Assembly: GCF_000730665.1 (NCBI RefSeq)
Contig: NZ_BBIV01000004.1
Span: 179,388 to 243,387 of the forward strand
DNA from: Pseudomonas plecoglossicida NBRC 103162 = DSM 15088
Lineage (GTDB): Bacteria; Pseudomonadota; Gammaproteobacteria; Pseudomonadales; Pseudomonadaceae
Reading direction: 5' to 3'
DNA length: 64,000 nt
Of this stretch, positions 46,897 to 56,965 are shown one piece after another. Position numbers and translations under genes: made by a program. A model generated the notes under the pieces. That model saw only the letters and a program-made list of their open reading frames with translations. It did not search any database and was not told the DNA's origin. Positions within the stretch are counted from its first letter, which is position 1. Every line of letters begins with the position of its first letter.

Positions 46897-46927
46897 AGCC
46901 ACGGGGGAGACCTCGTGGCTTTTTTTT
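46897..46927 (+). terminator. Intrinsic terminator after mqo
   Basis: Stem AGCCACG / CGTGGCT followed by eight T, 22 bases after the stop. Confidence 0.9.
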
Positions 46928-46937
46928 GGTTCTTCAC

Positions 46938-46957
46938 GGCTTGCCAGCGATAGGCCC
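46938..46957. repeat. Partial REP unit
   Basis: One half-palindrome GGCTTGCCAGCGATAGGCCC of the local REP family. Confidence 0.6.
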
Positions 46958-47061
46958 GGAGCTGAAGACCACCTATCGGAAATACAGCCTCGGCCCAATA
47001 AAAACATATTTTGATGCTTAAATTAATCTTGTCAGTCGATCCCCTCCAGGAGGGTGCCGTC

Positions 47062-47703
47062 ATGAACCTCAAGATTGCCTCCTTGCTACTCATCGTCCTG
47101 TGCGTCCAACCCGCTTGGAGCGCGAGCTACTCCAGCGCAACCCCCGCCGCCAAACCCCCCGCCGAATCCGCTGCGCTGACCACGCGCATGGCCCTGCGCG
47201 ACCTGTGGGTCGAGCATATTTTCTGGGTCCGCAACTACGCTGTGGCCAACCAAGCCGGCAATGCCAAGCAGGCTGCGGTGGCCGCCAACGAAGTGGTCGC
47301 CGATGCCACCAGGATCGCCAACAGCATCGCGCCGCTATACGGCCAACCCGCTGCCGATCAACTGCTCAAACTGCTCGCCGGCCACTGGGGCGCGATCAAG
47401 CACTACAGCGACGCCACCGTGGGCAAGGACAAGAAAGGCCAGCAGGCCGCCGTCGACGAGCTGACCAGCAACGCCAAGGCTATCGCTGCTTTCCTGGCCA
47501 AGGCCAACCCCAACTTGCCAGAGCCGACCCTGATCACCCTGCTCAGCGCCCACGGTGGGCATCACGTGGCGCAGATCGACCAGCTGGCGGCGGGTGACTA
47601 CGCCGGCGAGGCGCGCACCTGGGCGATGATGCGCGAGCACATCCTGACCTTGTCCGACGCGCTCGCTGCGGCCTTGGTCAAGCAGTTCCCGGACAAGTTC
47701 TGA
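47062..47703 (+). CDS. Exported helical protein of unknown function
   Basis: Protein of 213 residues with a signal peptide (about 1-20, ending WSA). The mature part is helical, with Trp/His positions (DLWVEHIFWVRNYAV, LAGHWGAIKHYSD, SAHGGHHVAQID) that could form a metal or heme site in a four-helix bundle. This is inference from spacing only. A strong AGGAGGG site precedes the ATG. The stop overlaps the ATG of the next regulatory gene (TGATG), so they are co-expressed. Confidence 0.85.
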   Translation: MNLKIASLLLIVLCVQPAWSASYSSATPAAKPPAESAALTTRMALRDLWVEHIFWVRNYAVANQAGNAKQAAVAANEVVADATRIANSIAPLYGQPAADQLLKLLAGHWGAIKHYSDATVGKDKKGQQAAVDELTSNAKAIAAFLAKANPNLPEPTLITLLSAHGGHHVAQIDQLAAGDYAGEARTWAMMREHILTLSDALAAALVKQFPDKF

Positions 47704-48323
47704 TGCTCGAAGGACTGGGCCGTACCCAACAGGACCTGCTCCATGCGTTGCTGCGCCAGCCAGACGGCATGAGCATCGACGACCTGGCGCAGGCCCTGTC
47801 CGTCACCCGCACGGCCGTGCGCCAGCACTTGGCCGCACTGGAACGCGACGGGCTGGTCATGCGTGGCGCCACTCGGCCTACCGGGCGGCGTCCCGAGCAG
47901 TTGCACCAGCTCACCGAGCATGGCCGTGAACTGTTCCCGCGCCAGTACCCGTTGCTGGCCAACCTGCTGATCGGTGAAGTGGCCGGCTTGCTCGGCGAGC
48001 AGGCGTTGCTGGAGCTGATGCGGCAGCTGGGGCGCAAGCTGGCCAAGGACCTGCAGCCCGAAGTGGTCGATGAAGCGCATATCGTCAAGCACATGAACGC
48101 GGCCGGATACGAGGCCGAAGTGTTCTTTCGCTCATCTGGCGAGCCGCAGATCGTTGCGCAAAACTGCGTGTTTCATCACCTGGCCGCAGCGCACCCCGTG
48201 GTGTGCGAGCTGGACCTGGCGCTGATCGGGGCCTTGGGCGGGGGAGAGGTCGACCATCAGGAATGCATGTTGCGGGGTGGCCAGGTGTGCCGCTTCGCGC
48301 TGCGCAAGCACGACATGCGATAA
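47703..48323 (+). CDS. Winged-helix transcription regulator, SufR-like with Cys motif
   Basis: Protein of 206 residues. An N-terminal winged helix (MSIDDLAQALSVTRTAVRQHLAALERDGLV, with the RRPEQLHQLTEHG wing) precedes a C-terminal domain carrying four Cys. They occur in NCVFHHLAAAHPVVCELD and HQECMLRGGQVCRF, a spacing like the Fe-S binding domain of SufR-type regulators. It may sense iron-sulfur or redox state. It shares an operon with the exported protein upstream. Confidence 0.85.
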   Translation: MLEGLGRTQQDLLHALLRQPDGMSIDDLAQALSVTRTAVRQHLAALERDGLVMRGATRPTGRRPEQLHQLTEHGRELFPRQYPLLANLLIGEVAGLLGEQALLELMRQLGRKLAKDLQPEVVDEAHIVKHMNAAGYEAEVFFRSSGEPQIVAQNCVFHHLAAAHPVVCELDLALIGALGGGEVDHQECMLRGGQVCRFALRKHDMR

Positions 48324-48356
48324 AACAGCCAACCTGCGCCTGCAGCGATCCCGATC

Positions 48357-48405
48357 CCCTGTGGGAGCCGGCTTGCCGGCGATCGGGCCGCAAAGCGGCC
48401 TGCCC
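48357..48405. repeat. REP unit
   Basis: GTGGGAGCCGGCTTGCCGGCGATCGGGCC followed by GCAAAGC and a GGCC arm, between the regulator and the convergent hydroxyproline operon. Confidence 0.82.
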
Positions 48406-48406
48406 G

Positions 48407-49657
48407 TCAAAATCGATCCAGCCGATAGGCGCCCATCCCGCTGTCGCCCTGGGCCAACCGCCCCACCCATTGCGCCGTCACCGCCGCCTGGGTCAACCCC
48501 AGGTGCTGGTGCCCGAACGCAAGCAGCACGCGCCCCTCGCACACCCGGTCGATCACCGGCAACGAGTCCGGCAACGAAGGCCTGAACCCCATCCACGGCG
48601 TCGCTCCCTCGACCTGCAGGTCGCGCTTGAACAACCCCTTGCTCAGCCGGTGCAACTGCCACGCCCGCTGCATGCTCGGCGGCGCGTCCAGCCCGGCGAA
48701 CTCCACCGTACCGGCCAGGCGCAGGCCATCGGTCATGGGCGTCATGATGAACTTGCGCTCCAGCGAGGTCACAGCAAAAGGTAACCGCTGGTGTTCGCCG
48801 GGCAGCATCAGGTGATAGCCGCGTTCGGTGTCCAAGGGCACGCGCTTGCCGGTCAGCGCTGCCGTCAGCTGCGCCGAGTGGGCGCCGCAGCTGATCAATA
48901 CCTGGCGTGCCGCTAACGTGCCCTGGTCACTGATCAGCCTGACCCCGTTGCCGTCCAGATGGCCGCCAGCGACGTGCCCCTGCAGGAAACGCACGCCACT
49001 GGCCTTGGCCGCCTCGAACAGTTCGCGCACTACCCGGTAGGGGTCCAGAAAGTGTCCGGTACGGGGGAAGTACAGGCCACCGAGAATTGCAGGATTCAGC
49101 TGCGGCGCGGCGTCGTGCACGGCGCCAGCCGACCACCTGTCCACCGCAACGCCCTGCTGTTGCATGCGTGCGCGCAAGGCTTCCAGCGCCTGGTGTGATT
49201 CGGGCCTCTCGAAGATCAGCAACGAGCCATCTTCCTTGAACAGGTCGCTGCGCCCGATCGAGCCGAGCAAGCGTTGCCATGCCCCGAGGCTGCCCTCGTT
49301 CAGCGCCCGGATGCCGGCCACGCTGCGCTGGAACGGTGCCGGGCGCAAGTTGAGCAGCAGCCGGGTGAACCAGGGCAGGGCCTTGGGCAGGTATTTCCAG
49401 TCCAGCCGCAGCGGGCCCATCGGGTCCAGCAGCATGCGCGGCAGGCGCTTGAGGATCGACAGGTCGGCAATGGGGAACACCTGCTCGGTCGCCAGGTGCC
49501 CGGCATTGCCGTAGGACGCGCCATGACCCGGCGCCTGACGGTCGATCAGCAGCACCCGGCGGCCCTGGCGGGCCAGTTGCAGGGCGCAGGCGACGCCGAC
49601 GATGCCGGCGCCGACCACGGCGATATCGGTGTCCGCTGAAGAGTGGGCGTCGTGCAT
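48407..49657 (-). CDS. FAD-dependent D-hydroxyproline dehydrogenase (DadA-like)
   Basis: Protein of 416 residues. The N-terminal FAD motif is IAVVGAGIVGVACALQLARQG, and C-terminal FGHQHLGLTQAAVTAQWV is typical of DAO-family dehydrogenases. In the hydroxyproline cluster it should oxidise cis-4-hydroxy-D-proline to pyrroline-4-hydroxy-2-carboxylate. It is the last gene of the cluster in transcription order and starts 3 bases after the aldehyde dehydrogenase stop. Confidence 0.88.
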   Translation of the reverse strand: MHDAHSSADTDIAVVGAGIVGVACALQLARQGRRVLLIDRQAPGHGASYGNAGHLATEQVFPIADLSILKRLPRMLLDPMGPLRLDWKYLPKALPWFTRLLLNLRPAPFQRSVAGIRALNEGSLGAWQRLLGSIGRSDLFKEDGSLLIFERPESHQALEALRARMQQQGVAVDRWSAGAVHDAAPQLNPAILGGLYFPRTGHFLDPYRVVRELFEAAKASGVRFLQGHVAGGHLDGNGVRLISDQGTLAARQVLISCGAHSAQLTAALTGKRVPLDTERGYHLMLPGEHQRLPFAVTSLERKFIMTPMTDGLRLAGTVEFAGLDAPPSMQRAWQLHRLSKGLFKRDLQVEGATPWMGFRPSLPDSLPVIDRVCEGRVLLAFGHQHLGLTQAAVTAQWVGRLAQGDSGMGAYRLDRF

Positions 49658-49660
49658 GCT

Positions 49661-51238
49661 TCAGCCTTCCCGCTTGCCGTCGAACAACCGCCGCAGACAC
49701 AACGGGTTGTCATGTTGCAATGCCTGGGGGAGCAAGGCATCCGGGAAATCCTGGTAACACACCGGGCGCAGGAAGCGCAGGATCGCCGCAGTGCCCACCG
49801 ACGTGCTGCGGGCATCGGATGTGGCTGGGAACGGGCCGCCGTGGACCATGGCATCGCAGACTTCAACGCCGGTTGGCCAGCCGTTGACCAGGATGCGCCC
49901 GGCCTTGCGTTCCAGGGTTGGCAGCAGCGCCCGGGCGCTGTCGAGGTCGCCGTCATCCAGTTGCAGGGTGGCGGTCAGCTGGCCTTCCAGGTGTTCGGCG
50001 ACCAGTCGTACTTGCTCGTCCGTTTCGCAGGCGACCACCAGCGAGGCGGCGCCGAACACTTCGGCCTGCAGCGCCGGGTCGGCGAGAAATGCACTGGCCT
50101 GGGTGACCAACAGCTGCGCCTGGCACTGGTTGGGGCCCTGCTGCGGCTGGCCGCTGGCGGCCACCTGGGCATGGGCGTTGTCGGCCAGTGCAGCGACGCC
50201 TGCGGTGTACGCGCTGTGGATGCCAGGGGTGAGCATGGTCTGCGCTGCGGCTTGGCGCACCTGCTCGGCGGCAGCCGTGATGAAGCGTTGCAATGCCGGC
50301 CCCTGGCGGGCGATGACCAGGCCGGGGTTGGTGCAGAACTGGCCCGCGCCCTGGGTCAACGAGGCGACGAAGGCTTGTGCCAGTGCGTCGGCGCGGGCCT
50401 GCAGGGCCGCGTCGAACAGGAACACCGGGTTGATCGAGCTCATTTCGGCATACACCGGAATCGGTTCCGGGCGGGCCTGGGCGGCCTGGCACAGGGCGAT
50501 GCCGCCGCTGCGCGAGCCGGTGAAGCCGACGGCCTTGATGCGCGGGTCGCTGACCAGGGCGATGCCCACTTCGCGGCCTGCGCCGTAGAGCAGCGAGAAC
50601 ACGCCCTCGGGCAGCCCGCACAGTTTTACCGCGCGCGCCACGGCCTGGCCGACCAGTTCGCTGGTACCAGGGTGGGCGCCATGGGCCTTCACCACCACCG
50701 GGCAGCCGGCGGCCAGGGCCGAGGCGGTATCGCCACCGGCCACCGAGAAGGCCAGGGGGAAGTTGCTGGCGCCGAACACGGCGACCGGGCCCAGGGCTAC
50801 CTGGCGCTGGCGCAGGTCGGCGCGGGGCAGGGGTTGGCGGTCGGGCTGCCGAGGGTCGACCCGCACATCCAGCCATTCGCCGTCGCGCACCACGCGGGCG
50901 AACAGGCGCAGTTGCATGCAGGTGCGGCCACGCTCGCCCTGGATGCGCGCCTTGGGCAGGCCGCTCTCGGCCACGGCGCGGTCGATCAAGGTGTCGCCCA
51001 GCGCCTCGATCTGGTCGGCGATGGTTTCGAGAAACGCTGCACGTTGTTCGAGTGAGGTTTCGCGGTAGCGGTCGAACGCTGCCCAGGCCAGGGCGCAGGC
51101 TTGCGCCACGTGTTCGCCGGTGCCGCCGGCGTACGCGGGTTCAAGCGCCTGGTTGGTGGCCGGGTCGATGGCGCGGATGGCTGCTTGGCTGCCGGTCACG
51201 GCGCGTTGGCCGATCAGCAGATTGCCTGTCAGGGTCAT
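49661..51238 (-). CDS. Alpha-ketoglutarate semialdehyde dehydrogenase
   Basis: Aldehyde dehydrogenase of 525 residues. The catalytic Cys is in [12 protein letters not shown] and the NADP site region in [53 protein letters not shown] matches the KGSADH group. It converts the semialdehyde made by the pyrroline deaminase to alpha-ketoglutarate, the last step into the TCA cycle. Confidence 0.9.
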   Translation of the reverse strand: MTLTGNLLIGQRAVTGSQAAIRAIDPATNQALEPAYAGGTGEHVAQACALAWAAFDRYRETSLEQRAAFLETIADQIEALGDTLIDRAVAESGLPKARIQGERGRTCMQLRLFARVVRDGEWLDVRVDPRQPDRQPLPRADLRQRQVALGPVAVFGASNFPLAFSVAGGDTASALAAGCPVVVKAHGAHPGTSELVGQAVARAVKLCGLPEGVFSLLYGAGREVGIALVSDPRIKAVGFTGSRSGGIALCQAAQARPEPIPVYAEMSSINPVFLFDAALQARADALAQAFVASLTQGAGQFCTNPGLVIARQGPALQRFITAAAEQVRQAAAQTMLTPGIHSAYTAGVAALADNAHAQVAASGQPQQGPNQCQAQLLVTQASAFLADPALQAEVFGAASLVVACETDEQVRLVAEHLEGQLTATLQLDDGDLDSARALLPTLERKAGRILVNGWPTGVEVCDAMVHGGPFPATSDARSTSVGTAAILRFLRPVCYQDFPDALLPQALQHDNPLCLRRLFDGKREG

Positions 51239-51291
51239 GGGACGTCCTTGGGTGCGGGTTCGGGAAAGCGGGCCGCTGCGCAGCCCCAGGA

Positions 51292-52239
51292 TCAGGCCAG
51301 GTTCTGCTCGGTCGACCAGTTGGTGTACCAGCTGCGGAACAGCGCGTACTGCTGTTCGGCATAGTTGCGCTGGGCGTCGGTGAGCAAGTCGGTCTCGTTG
51401 AAGTGCAGGCTGTACTCGGCGTCGCCGTTGAGCACCATCAGGTGCTTGTAGTACAGCACCAGGTCGCAGCCCTCATCGAACGACGACAGCACGGCCAGCG
51501 CCGACTCCAGCTCACGGGCCTGGCGGCGGGCGCGGGCATCGCCCTTGGCCGCCTGCTTGCTCAGGCTCACCAGTTGCAGCACCTCGCGCGGCAGGGCGTT
51601 GCCGATGCCGGTGATGGCGCCGGTGGCGTTGCAGTTGACGAAACCATGCACCACCTGGGTGTCGACGCCGACCATCAATGTCACGTCGTCGTCCTGGGAG
51701 GTGATGTGCTCGGCGGCGTAGCGCAGGTCGGCGCCGCCACCGAACTCCTTGAAGCCGATCAGGTTCGGGTATTCGCGGCGCAGTTCGAAGAACAGGTCGG
51801 CGCGGGTGGCGAAGCCGTAGTAAGGGCTGTTGTAGATCACCGCCGGCAGCTTCGGCGCGGCGGCGAGGATGGCCGAGAAGTGGTGCTTCTGGGCGATCAG
51901 CGAGGCACCGCGGGACAGCACGCGAGGGATCACCATCAGGCCGGCGGCGCCGACCTTGGCGGCGTGGGCGGCATGGGCCACGGCTTCGCGGGTGTTCACC
52001 GCGCCGGTACCGACGATGGTCGGAATGCCGGCGGCCACCAGGCGCGCCACGCCTTCCTGGCGTTCGGCCTCGGTCAGCAGCGGCCAGTCGCCCATCGAGC
52101 CGCAGTACACCACGGCGCTCATGCCGGCCTCGATCAGTTCACGGCCCTTGCGCACCAGGGCGTCGAAGTCCGGCTTGCGCTCGGCAGTGCACGGGGTCAT
52201 CAGGGCGGGCATGCAGCCGGTGAAGATGTTGTCGCTCAT
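51292..52239 (-). CDS. Pyrroline-4-hydroxy-2-carboxylate deaminase (DapA superfamily)
   Basis: TIM-barrel protein of 315 residues from ATG at 52239. The Schiff-base Lys is in [10 protein letters not shown] and the Tyr in NSPYYGF. It belongs to the dihydrodipicolinate synthase superfamily; context between epimerase and semialdehyde dehydrogenase fits the deaminase/decyclase step. An ATG-like start 18 bases upstream (MQGVTP) is less likely because the family begins at MSDNIF. Confidence 0.88.
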   Translation of the reverse strand: MSDNIFTGCMPALMTPCTAERKPDFDALVRKGRELIEAGMSAVVYCGSMGDWPLLTEAERQEGVARLVAAGIPTIVGTGAVNTREAVAHAAHAAKVGAAGLMVIPRVLSRGASLIAQKHHFSAILAAAPKLPAVIYNSPYYGFATRADLFFELRREYPNLIGFKEFGGGADLRYAAEHITSQDDDVTLMVGVDTQVVHGFVNCNATGAITGIGNALPREVLQLVSLSKQAAKGDARARRQARELESALAVLSSFDEGCDLVLYYKHLMVLNGDAEYSLHFNETDLLTDAQRNYAEQQYALFRSWYTNWSTEQNLA

Positions 52240-52292
52240 GGGTGTCACTCCTTGCAATGTTCAGCGGGTTGCGAAGAAAAAGGCCTGGGTAG

Positions 52293-53219
52293 TCAGATGC
52301 CCCAGGCAAACGGATCCTGTTCGTCGATCAGCAGGGTGCTGTCGGCGGTCATGTAGGCGCGGCCGGTGATGAAGGGGCGGATGCGCTCGCCTTCTCGCAG
52401 GTAGCGGCCCTGGAACTGGCTGCCGGTGATGCTGGCCTGGACCCAGGTCTGGCCTTCGGCGAGCTTGCCGTCGGCGGCAAGGCAGGCGAGCTTGGCGCTG
52501 GTGCCGGTGCCGCAGGGCGAGCGGTCGTAGGCCTTGCCGGGGCACATGACGAAGTTGCGGCTGTCGGCCTCGGCGTCATCGGCGAACAGCTCGACATGGT
52601 CGATAAGCGCGCCGTGCTCGCCGGTGATGCCCTGGGCTTGGAGGGCCTTGAGCATGGCCCAGGTGTACTCGGTGAGGGCTTCGCGGTTGTCCAGCTCGAT
52701 GCGCTGGCCATGCTCGGACACCAGGAAGAACCAGTTGCCGCCCCAGGCGATGTCGCCGTGCACCACGCCATGGCCTGGCACCTCGACCGGCACCTGCTGG
52801 CGGTAACGGTAGGCCGGCACGTTGCCGACGGTGACCGCGCCGTCTTCATGCAGGGTGGCAGTGACCTGGCCGACCGGAGTATCGATCTTGTGTTCGCCCG
52901 GCCCGATCAGGCCCAGGTGCTGCAGCGAGGCGACCAGGCCGATGGTGCCGTGGCCGCACATGTTCAGGTAGCCGCTGTTGTTGAAGAAGATCACCCCACA
53001 GGTGGCGTCGGGCGACACCGGTGGGCAGTACAGCGCGCCGACCAGTACATCGTTGCCGCGCGGCTCCAGCAGGCAGGCGCGGCGCCAGTGGTCGTGCAGC
53101 TCGCGCAGTTCGTCGCGTTGCTCGGCCATGTTGCGGCCTTCAAGGGCGGGGAAGCCCTTCATCACCAGGCGGGTCGGTTCGCCGCCGGTGTGGGAGTCGA
53201 TGACGTGAACGTGTTTCAT
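52293..53219 (-). CDS. 4-hydroxyproline 2-epimerase
   Basis: Proline-racemase-family protein of 308 residues. The two catalytic Cys are C88 in MCGHGT and C236 in SPCGTGTSA, the Cys/Cys pair of racemases and epimerases rather than the Ser/Thr variants. The cluster context makes trans-4-hydroxy-L-proline the likely substrate. The ATG at 53219 is chosen because the GGAG upstream is well spaced. Confidence 0.93.
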   Translation of the reverse strand: MKHVHVIDSHTGGEPTRLVMKGFPALEGRNMAEQRDELRELHDHWRRACLLEPRGNDVLVGALYCPPVSPDATCGVIFFNNSGYLNMCGHGTIGLVASLQHLGLIGPGEHKIDTPVGQVTATLHEDGAVTVGNVPAYRYRQQVPVEVPGHGVVHGDIAWGGNWFFLVSEHGQRIELDNREALTEYTWAMLKALQAQGITGEHGALIDHVELFADDAEADSRNFVMCPGKAYDRSPCGTGTSAKLACLAADGKLAEGQTWVQASITGSQFQGRYLREGERIRPFITGRAYMTADSTLLIDEQDPFAWGI

Positions 53220-53249
53220 GGGCATCTCCGAATCTTTGTTGTTCTTGCT

Positions 53250-53281
53250 GGCCTCATCGCCGGCTTGCCGGCGATAGGGCC
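53250..53281. repeat. Single REP palindrome
   Basis: GGCCTCATCGCCGGCTTGCCGGCGATAGGGCC in the gap between epimerase and permease genes. Confidence 0.85.
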
Positions 53282-53289
53282 AGCAGCCT

Positions 53290-54906
53290 TCATGAAGCCA
53301 GTGCAGCCGGGCGCTTGGCTGAGTGCACCTCGTGGCTCGCTTCGCTCTCATCCTCGCCCTCCAGCTGCACCAGGTGAGCGGGCACGCCGGTGGCTGCGCC
53401 CCAGTAGTAGATGCCCAGCGCACAGGCGGCCACGGCAAGGGTGTCGAACGGGTGAGCAAGGACCCCCAGGCCGCCGAAGCTGCCCAGCCAGGACAACAGG
53501 ATGGTCACCGCGTAGAAACCGATCAGCCAGGCCGACGAGCGCACTTGCTGGGCCAGCGGCAGGTGCTGGGTGGGCACGAAACGGCCGCACAGCAGGTACA
53601 GCACGAACATCACGATCTGCAGGGCCAGCAGCCACGACACGGTGTTCCAGCCGGACCAGTAGACGATCAGCGCGGCGATGATGAACGACAGCGGGCCCAG
53701 CACGCCCATGCCCATGACCCGGAACGGGCGCGGCATGTCAGGTGCATTGCGGCGCAGGGCGGCAACGGTGACCGGGGCCACGGCGTAGCTCAGTACCAGG
53801 GCAGCCGAGACCACGTTGATCAACGCTTCCCAGGACGGAAACGGCAGGGTCCAGAACACCGACAGGCCGAAGGTCAGCCACAGGGCCGGGCGCGGGATGC
53901 CGGATTGCTCGTCGATGCGGGTGAAGTACTTGAAGAAGGTGCCGGTCTGCGCCCAGCCGTAGATCACGCGCGGGGTGGCGTTCATGTAGATGTTGCCGCA
54001 GCCGCTGGGCGAGATCACCGCATCGGCCACCACCAGGTAGGCCAGCCAGCCCACGCCCAGGGCCAGGGCGATGTCACGGTAAGGCAGGGCCAGTTCCTTG
54101 GCCACGCCGGCCCAGCCATTGACCAGCATTTCGGTCGGCACGCTGCCGAGGAAGGCCAGTTGCAACAGGGCATAGATGGCGGTGGAGAGCAGGACCGAAA
54201 GGATCAGCGCAATGGGAATGGTGCGCTGCGGGTTCTTCACTTCGCTGGCCACCGAGATGATCGGGGTCAGGCCCAGGTAGGCGAAGATGATGCCACCGGC
54301 CGACACGGCCATTTCCACGCCGGACAGGCCGAACGGGGCGAAGCCGTGGACCTCGAAGTTCTCCGGCTTGAAGAAGGTGAACAGCACGCCGATCACCAGC
54401 AGCGGCACGATGAACTTGAACACGCTGACCAGGTTGTTGGCCTTGGCGAAGGTCTTGACGCTGCGGTAGTTGAGGAAGAAGAACAGCCCCAGCAGGGCGA
54501 ACTGCACCAGCCAGCCGAGCACGGTCGGGTCGCTGGAACCGGCCTTGGTCAGGCTGGGAAACCAGGCCGCGGCGTACTGGCGGGAAGCGACCACTTCGAT
54601 GGCGATCAGGCTGGAAAAGGCGATCAGCGTGATGAAGCCCATCAGGTAGCCCAGCAGCGGGCCGTGCGAGTACACCGGGTAGCGCACCACGCCACCGGCG
54701 CGCGGCAGTGCAGCGCCAAGCTCGCAGTAGACGATGCCCAGCAGCAACACGGCAAAACCACCGAGGAACCAGGAGAGGATACCGGCCGGGCCGGCGATGG
54801 CCGACACGTGGCTGGCGGCGAACAGCCAGCCGGAGCCGAAGATGGCACCGAGGCCAATGAAGGTGAGGTCGAGCAATGACAGCTGTTTCTTGAATTTGCC
54901 TGACAT
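53290..54906 (-). CDS. APC-family amino acid permease (probable hydroxyproline uptake)
   Basis: Permease of 538 residues with about 13 membrane helices: [20 protein letters not shown], then [51 protein letters not shown], and a long C-terminal set. The polar C-terminal 40 residues are rich in Glu and Ser. It is first in the hydroxyproline cluster, so import of hydroxyproline or proline is the likely role; substrate not shown. The upstream gap (54907-55166) holds a divergent promoter region with the activator gene. Confidence 0.88.
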   Translation of the reverse strand: MSGKFKKQLSLLDLTFIGLGAIFGSGWLFAASHVSAIAGPAGILSWFLGGFAVLLLGIVYCELGAALPRAGGVVRYPVYSHGPLLGYLMGFITLIAFSSLIAIEVVASRQYAAAWFPSLTKAGSSDPTVLGWLVQFALLGLFFFLNYRSVKTFAKANNLVSVFKFIVPLLVIGVLFTFFKPENFEVHGFAPFGLSGVEMAVSAGGIIFAYLGLTPIISVASEVKNPQRTIPIALILSVLLSTAIYALLQLAFLGSVPTEMLVNGWAGVAKELALPYRDIALALGVGWLAYLVVADAVISPSGCGNIYMNATPRVIYGWAQTGTFFKYFTRIDEQSGIPRPALWLTFGLSVFWTLPFPSWEALINVVSAALVLSYAVAPVTVAALRRNAPDMPRPFRVMGMGVLGPLSFIIAALIVYWSGWNTVSWLLALQIVMFVLYLLCGRFVPTQHLPLAQQVRSSAWLIGFYAVTILLSWLGSFGGLGVLAHPFDTLAVAACALGIYYWGAATGVPAHLVQLEGEDESEASHEVHSAKRPAALAS

Positions 54907-55166
54907 GGGTGCGCCTTTTTGTAGGTTTTGGATAGGCAGGTCTGATGTCACGTGATACGGCTTGCGTGGGGCATAGAGTGGACCGATCGGAGTGAGGGTT
55001 CTTGATGGTTTTCGGCAGGCTGGATGACGAAATCGGCATAGTTGCCGAAAAGGCTGGCGATCTGGTGGGGCTGGTGGATAGGCTGTAGGCCTTGTAGGGA
55101 AAGGGCTTGAGAGTTTTGCTGATTGCACCGCCGCCATTGCCGGCAAAGACACTGGAGAACCAAGCG

Positions 55167-55949
55167 ATGACAACCGAGCCTCTGGCGACCCTGTACCAGA
55201 ACCTCGCCCAGCACCGCCCCGCCACGCTGGAAGCCCTGCTCGCCGGCGTGGCCCTGCTGCTGCCGATCCTCGACGCCATCCCCAACGCCGCGATCTTCAT
55301 CAAGGACCCCGACGCCCGCTACGTACTGGCCAATACCACCCTGGTCCAACGTTGCGGCCTCAAGCGCCTGCAGCCGCTGCTGGGCAAGACCAGCGCCGAA
55401 GTCTTCCCGGCGCAACTGGGCCCTGGCTACACCGAGCAGGACCGCCGGGTGCTGCAACAGGGCCTGGTATTGCAAGACCAGCTTGAACTGCACCTGTACG
55501 GCAGCCGCGAACCGGGCTGGTGCCTGACCCACAAGCGCCCGCTGTGCGATCCCGCGGGCACGATCATCGGCCTGGTCGGCATTTCAGTGGACCTGCAGTC
55601 AGCCGCCGATACCCATCCCGCCTACCAGCGGCTGGCCGCCGTGGACGAGCACATTCGCCAGCATTTCCAGCAGCCGATCAGCCTGGGCGAACTGACCCGT
55701 ATCGCCGGGATTTCCGTGGCGCAGCTGGAGCGCTACTGCAAGCGGGTGTTCCACCTCACGCCGCGGCAGATGATCCACAAGGCGCGCTTGGACCACGCCC
55801 ATCGCTTGCTGCATACGGACCTGCCGATCACCGAGGTTGCGCTGCAATGCGGCTACACCGACCACAGTGCGTTCAGCCGGCAGTTCAAGCAACTGACCGG
55901 CTTCACCCCGCGTCAATATCGCCAGGCGACGGCCCTTCAGCTGGGTTGA
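55167..55949 (+). CDS. PAS-AraC transcription activator of the hydroxyproline genes
   Basis: Protein of 260 residues. A PAS-like sensor half (residues 35-150, IPNAAIFIKDPDARYVLANTTLV) is followed by an AraC-type double helix-turn-helix (GELTRIAGISVAQLERYCKRVF and ITEVALQCGYTDHSAFSRQFKQLTGFTPRQYR). It is divergent from the permease and so probably its activator. The ATG at 55167 has a GGAG site; longer frames upstream are less likely. Its last 13 bases overlap the convergent LysR gene. Confidence 0.9.
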   Translation: MTTEPLATLYQNLAQHRPATLEALLAGVALLLPILDAIPNAAIFIKDPDARYVLANTTLVQRCGLKRLQPLLGKTSAEVFPAQLGPGYTEQDRRVLQQGLVLQDQLELHLYGSREPGWCLTHKRPLCDPAGTIIGLVGISVDLQSAADTHPAYQRLAAVDEHIRQHFQQPISLGELTRIAGISVAQLERYCKRVFHLTPRQMIHKARLDHAHRLLHTDLPITEVALQCGYTDHSAFSRQFKQLTGFTPRQYRQATALQLG

Positions 55950-56824
55950 AACAGCGCACGCGCCTCGTTGAAGCACTGCTCGGCAAGCGCCGAGCGCGGT
56001 TCGCTGCGGCGTAGCAGCAGGCCGACCGGGCTATGGATGCTGGCGTCGGCGATGGGGATGATGCGCAGGTGCTCGCTGAGGTCTTCCAGGCCGAAGTTCA
56101 GTGGCATCACCGCGCAACACACGCCGGCAGTGATGGCCTGGATCAGTTGGAAGCTGGAGTCGCTTTCCAGTACCGCCATGGGCTCGAGGCCACGGCTGCG
56201 CAAGCTCAGGTCCAGCGACTGGCGGTAGTGCATGCCCTTGCTGAGCAGGCCCAGCGGCAGGTCGGCCAGCTCGCTCCATTGCAGTTGCTGGGTGGCGAAC
56301 TGGAAGTGCCGGGTATCGTGCAGCAGGCCCATGGTGGTGGTGGCCAGTTCGATCACTTCGAAGAAGCTGGCGTTGACCTGGTCGAGGTAGCAGATACCGA
56401 GGTCGAGCTGGTTGCGGCTCAGGCCGTCCATGATCTGTTCGGTGCTGTGCGAGCTGAGCTGGAAGTGCAGCTCGGGGTACTTCTCGCGCAGCGGCATCAA
56501 CAGGTTCATGGTGTTGAAGCTGGCCAGCGGCACGCTGCCCAGGCGCAGGCTGCCGACCACCTGGCCACGGCAACTGGCAGCCTCGGCCTGCAGGCCGTCA
56601 TGGGCGGCGAGCAAGGTGCGGGCCCAGGCCAGGATACGTTCGCCGGCTTCGGTGAAACCCTCGAAGCGCTGGCCGCGCTTGACCAGCATCAGGTCCAGCT
56701 CGTCCTCCAGGTTGCGCAGGCGCATGGACAGGGTCGGCTGGGTGATATGGCACAGCGCCGCGGCCTGGCCGAAGTGGCGGGTCTGGTCGAGGGCGATAAG
56801 GAACTTGAGCTGCTTGATGTCCAT
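55937..56824 (-). CDS. LysR-family transcription regulator
   Basis: Protein of 295 residues. A winged helix (LKFLIALDQTRHFGQAAALCHITQPTLSMRLRNLEDEL) is followed by an effector domain. It is divergent from moaB across 140 bases. A 10-bp motif in that gap recurs before the molybdoenzyme gene 2.8 kb away, so it may control both. The effector is unknown. Confidence 0.93.
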   Translation of the reverse strand: MDIKQLKFLIALDQTRHFGQAAALCHITQPTLSMRLRNLEDELDLMLVKRGQRFEGFTEAGERILAWARTLLAAHDGLQAEAASCRGQVVGSLRLGSVPLASFNTMNLLMPLREKYPELHFQLSSHSTEQIMDGLSRNQLDLGICYLDQVNASFFEVIELATTTMGLLHDTRHFQFATQQLQWSELADLPLGLLSKGMHYRQSLDLSLRSRGLEPMAVLESDSSFQLIQAITAGVCCAVMPLNFGLEDLSEHLRIIPIADASIHSPVGLLLRRSEPRSALAEQCFNEARALFQPS

Positions 56825-56900
56825 GGGTGTGCCTGGGTTGTCTTGCGCAGACCTTAATCGACTCTGCGATAGATGTCATTGATCGGCCGTTTCGCCATAT

Positions 56901-56910
56901 CGATTGGACG
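56901..56910. promoter_or_regulatory. Shared motif upstream of moaB
   Basis: CGATTGGACG in the LysR-moaB gap, identical to 59725-59734 upstream of the molybdoenzyme; flanking ATCGATTGGACGCC versus TTCGATTGGACGGCC. Confidence 0.5.
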
Positions 56911-56965
56911 CCTTGGCGGCGTGCCTCTAGCGTGGCGCCTACTGTCCATTCAAAGGAGCCCCGCC

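Noticed and set aside
45234..47093. 619-codon minus-strand frame over mqo
   Set aside because: Antisense shadow of mqo, no motifs.
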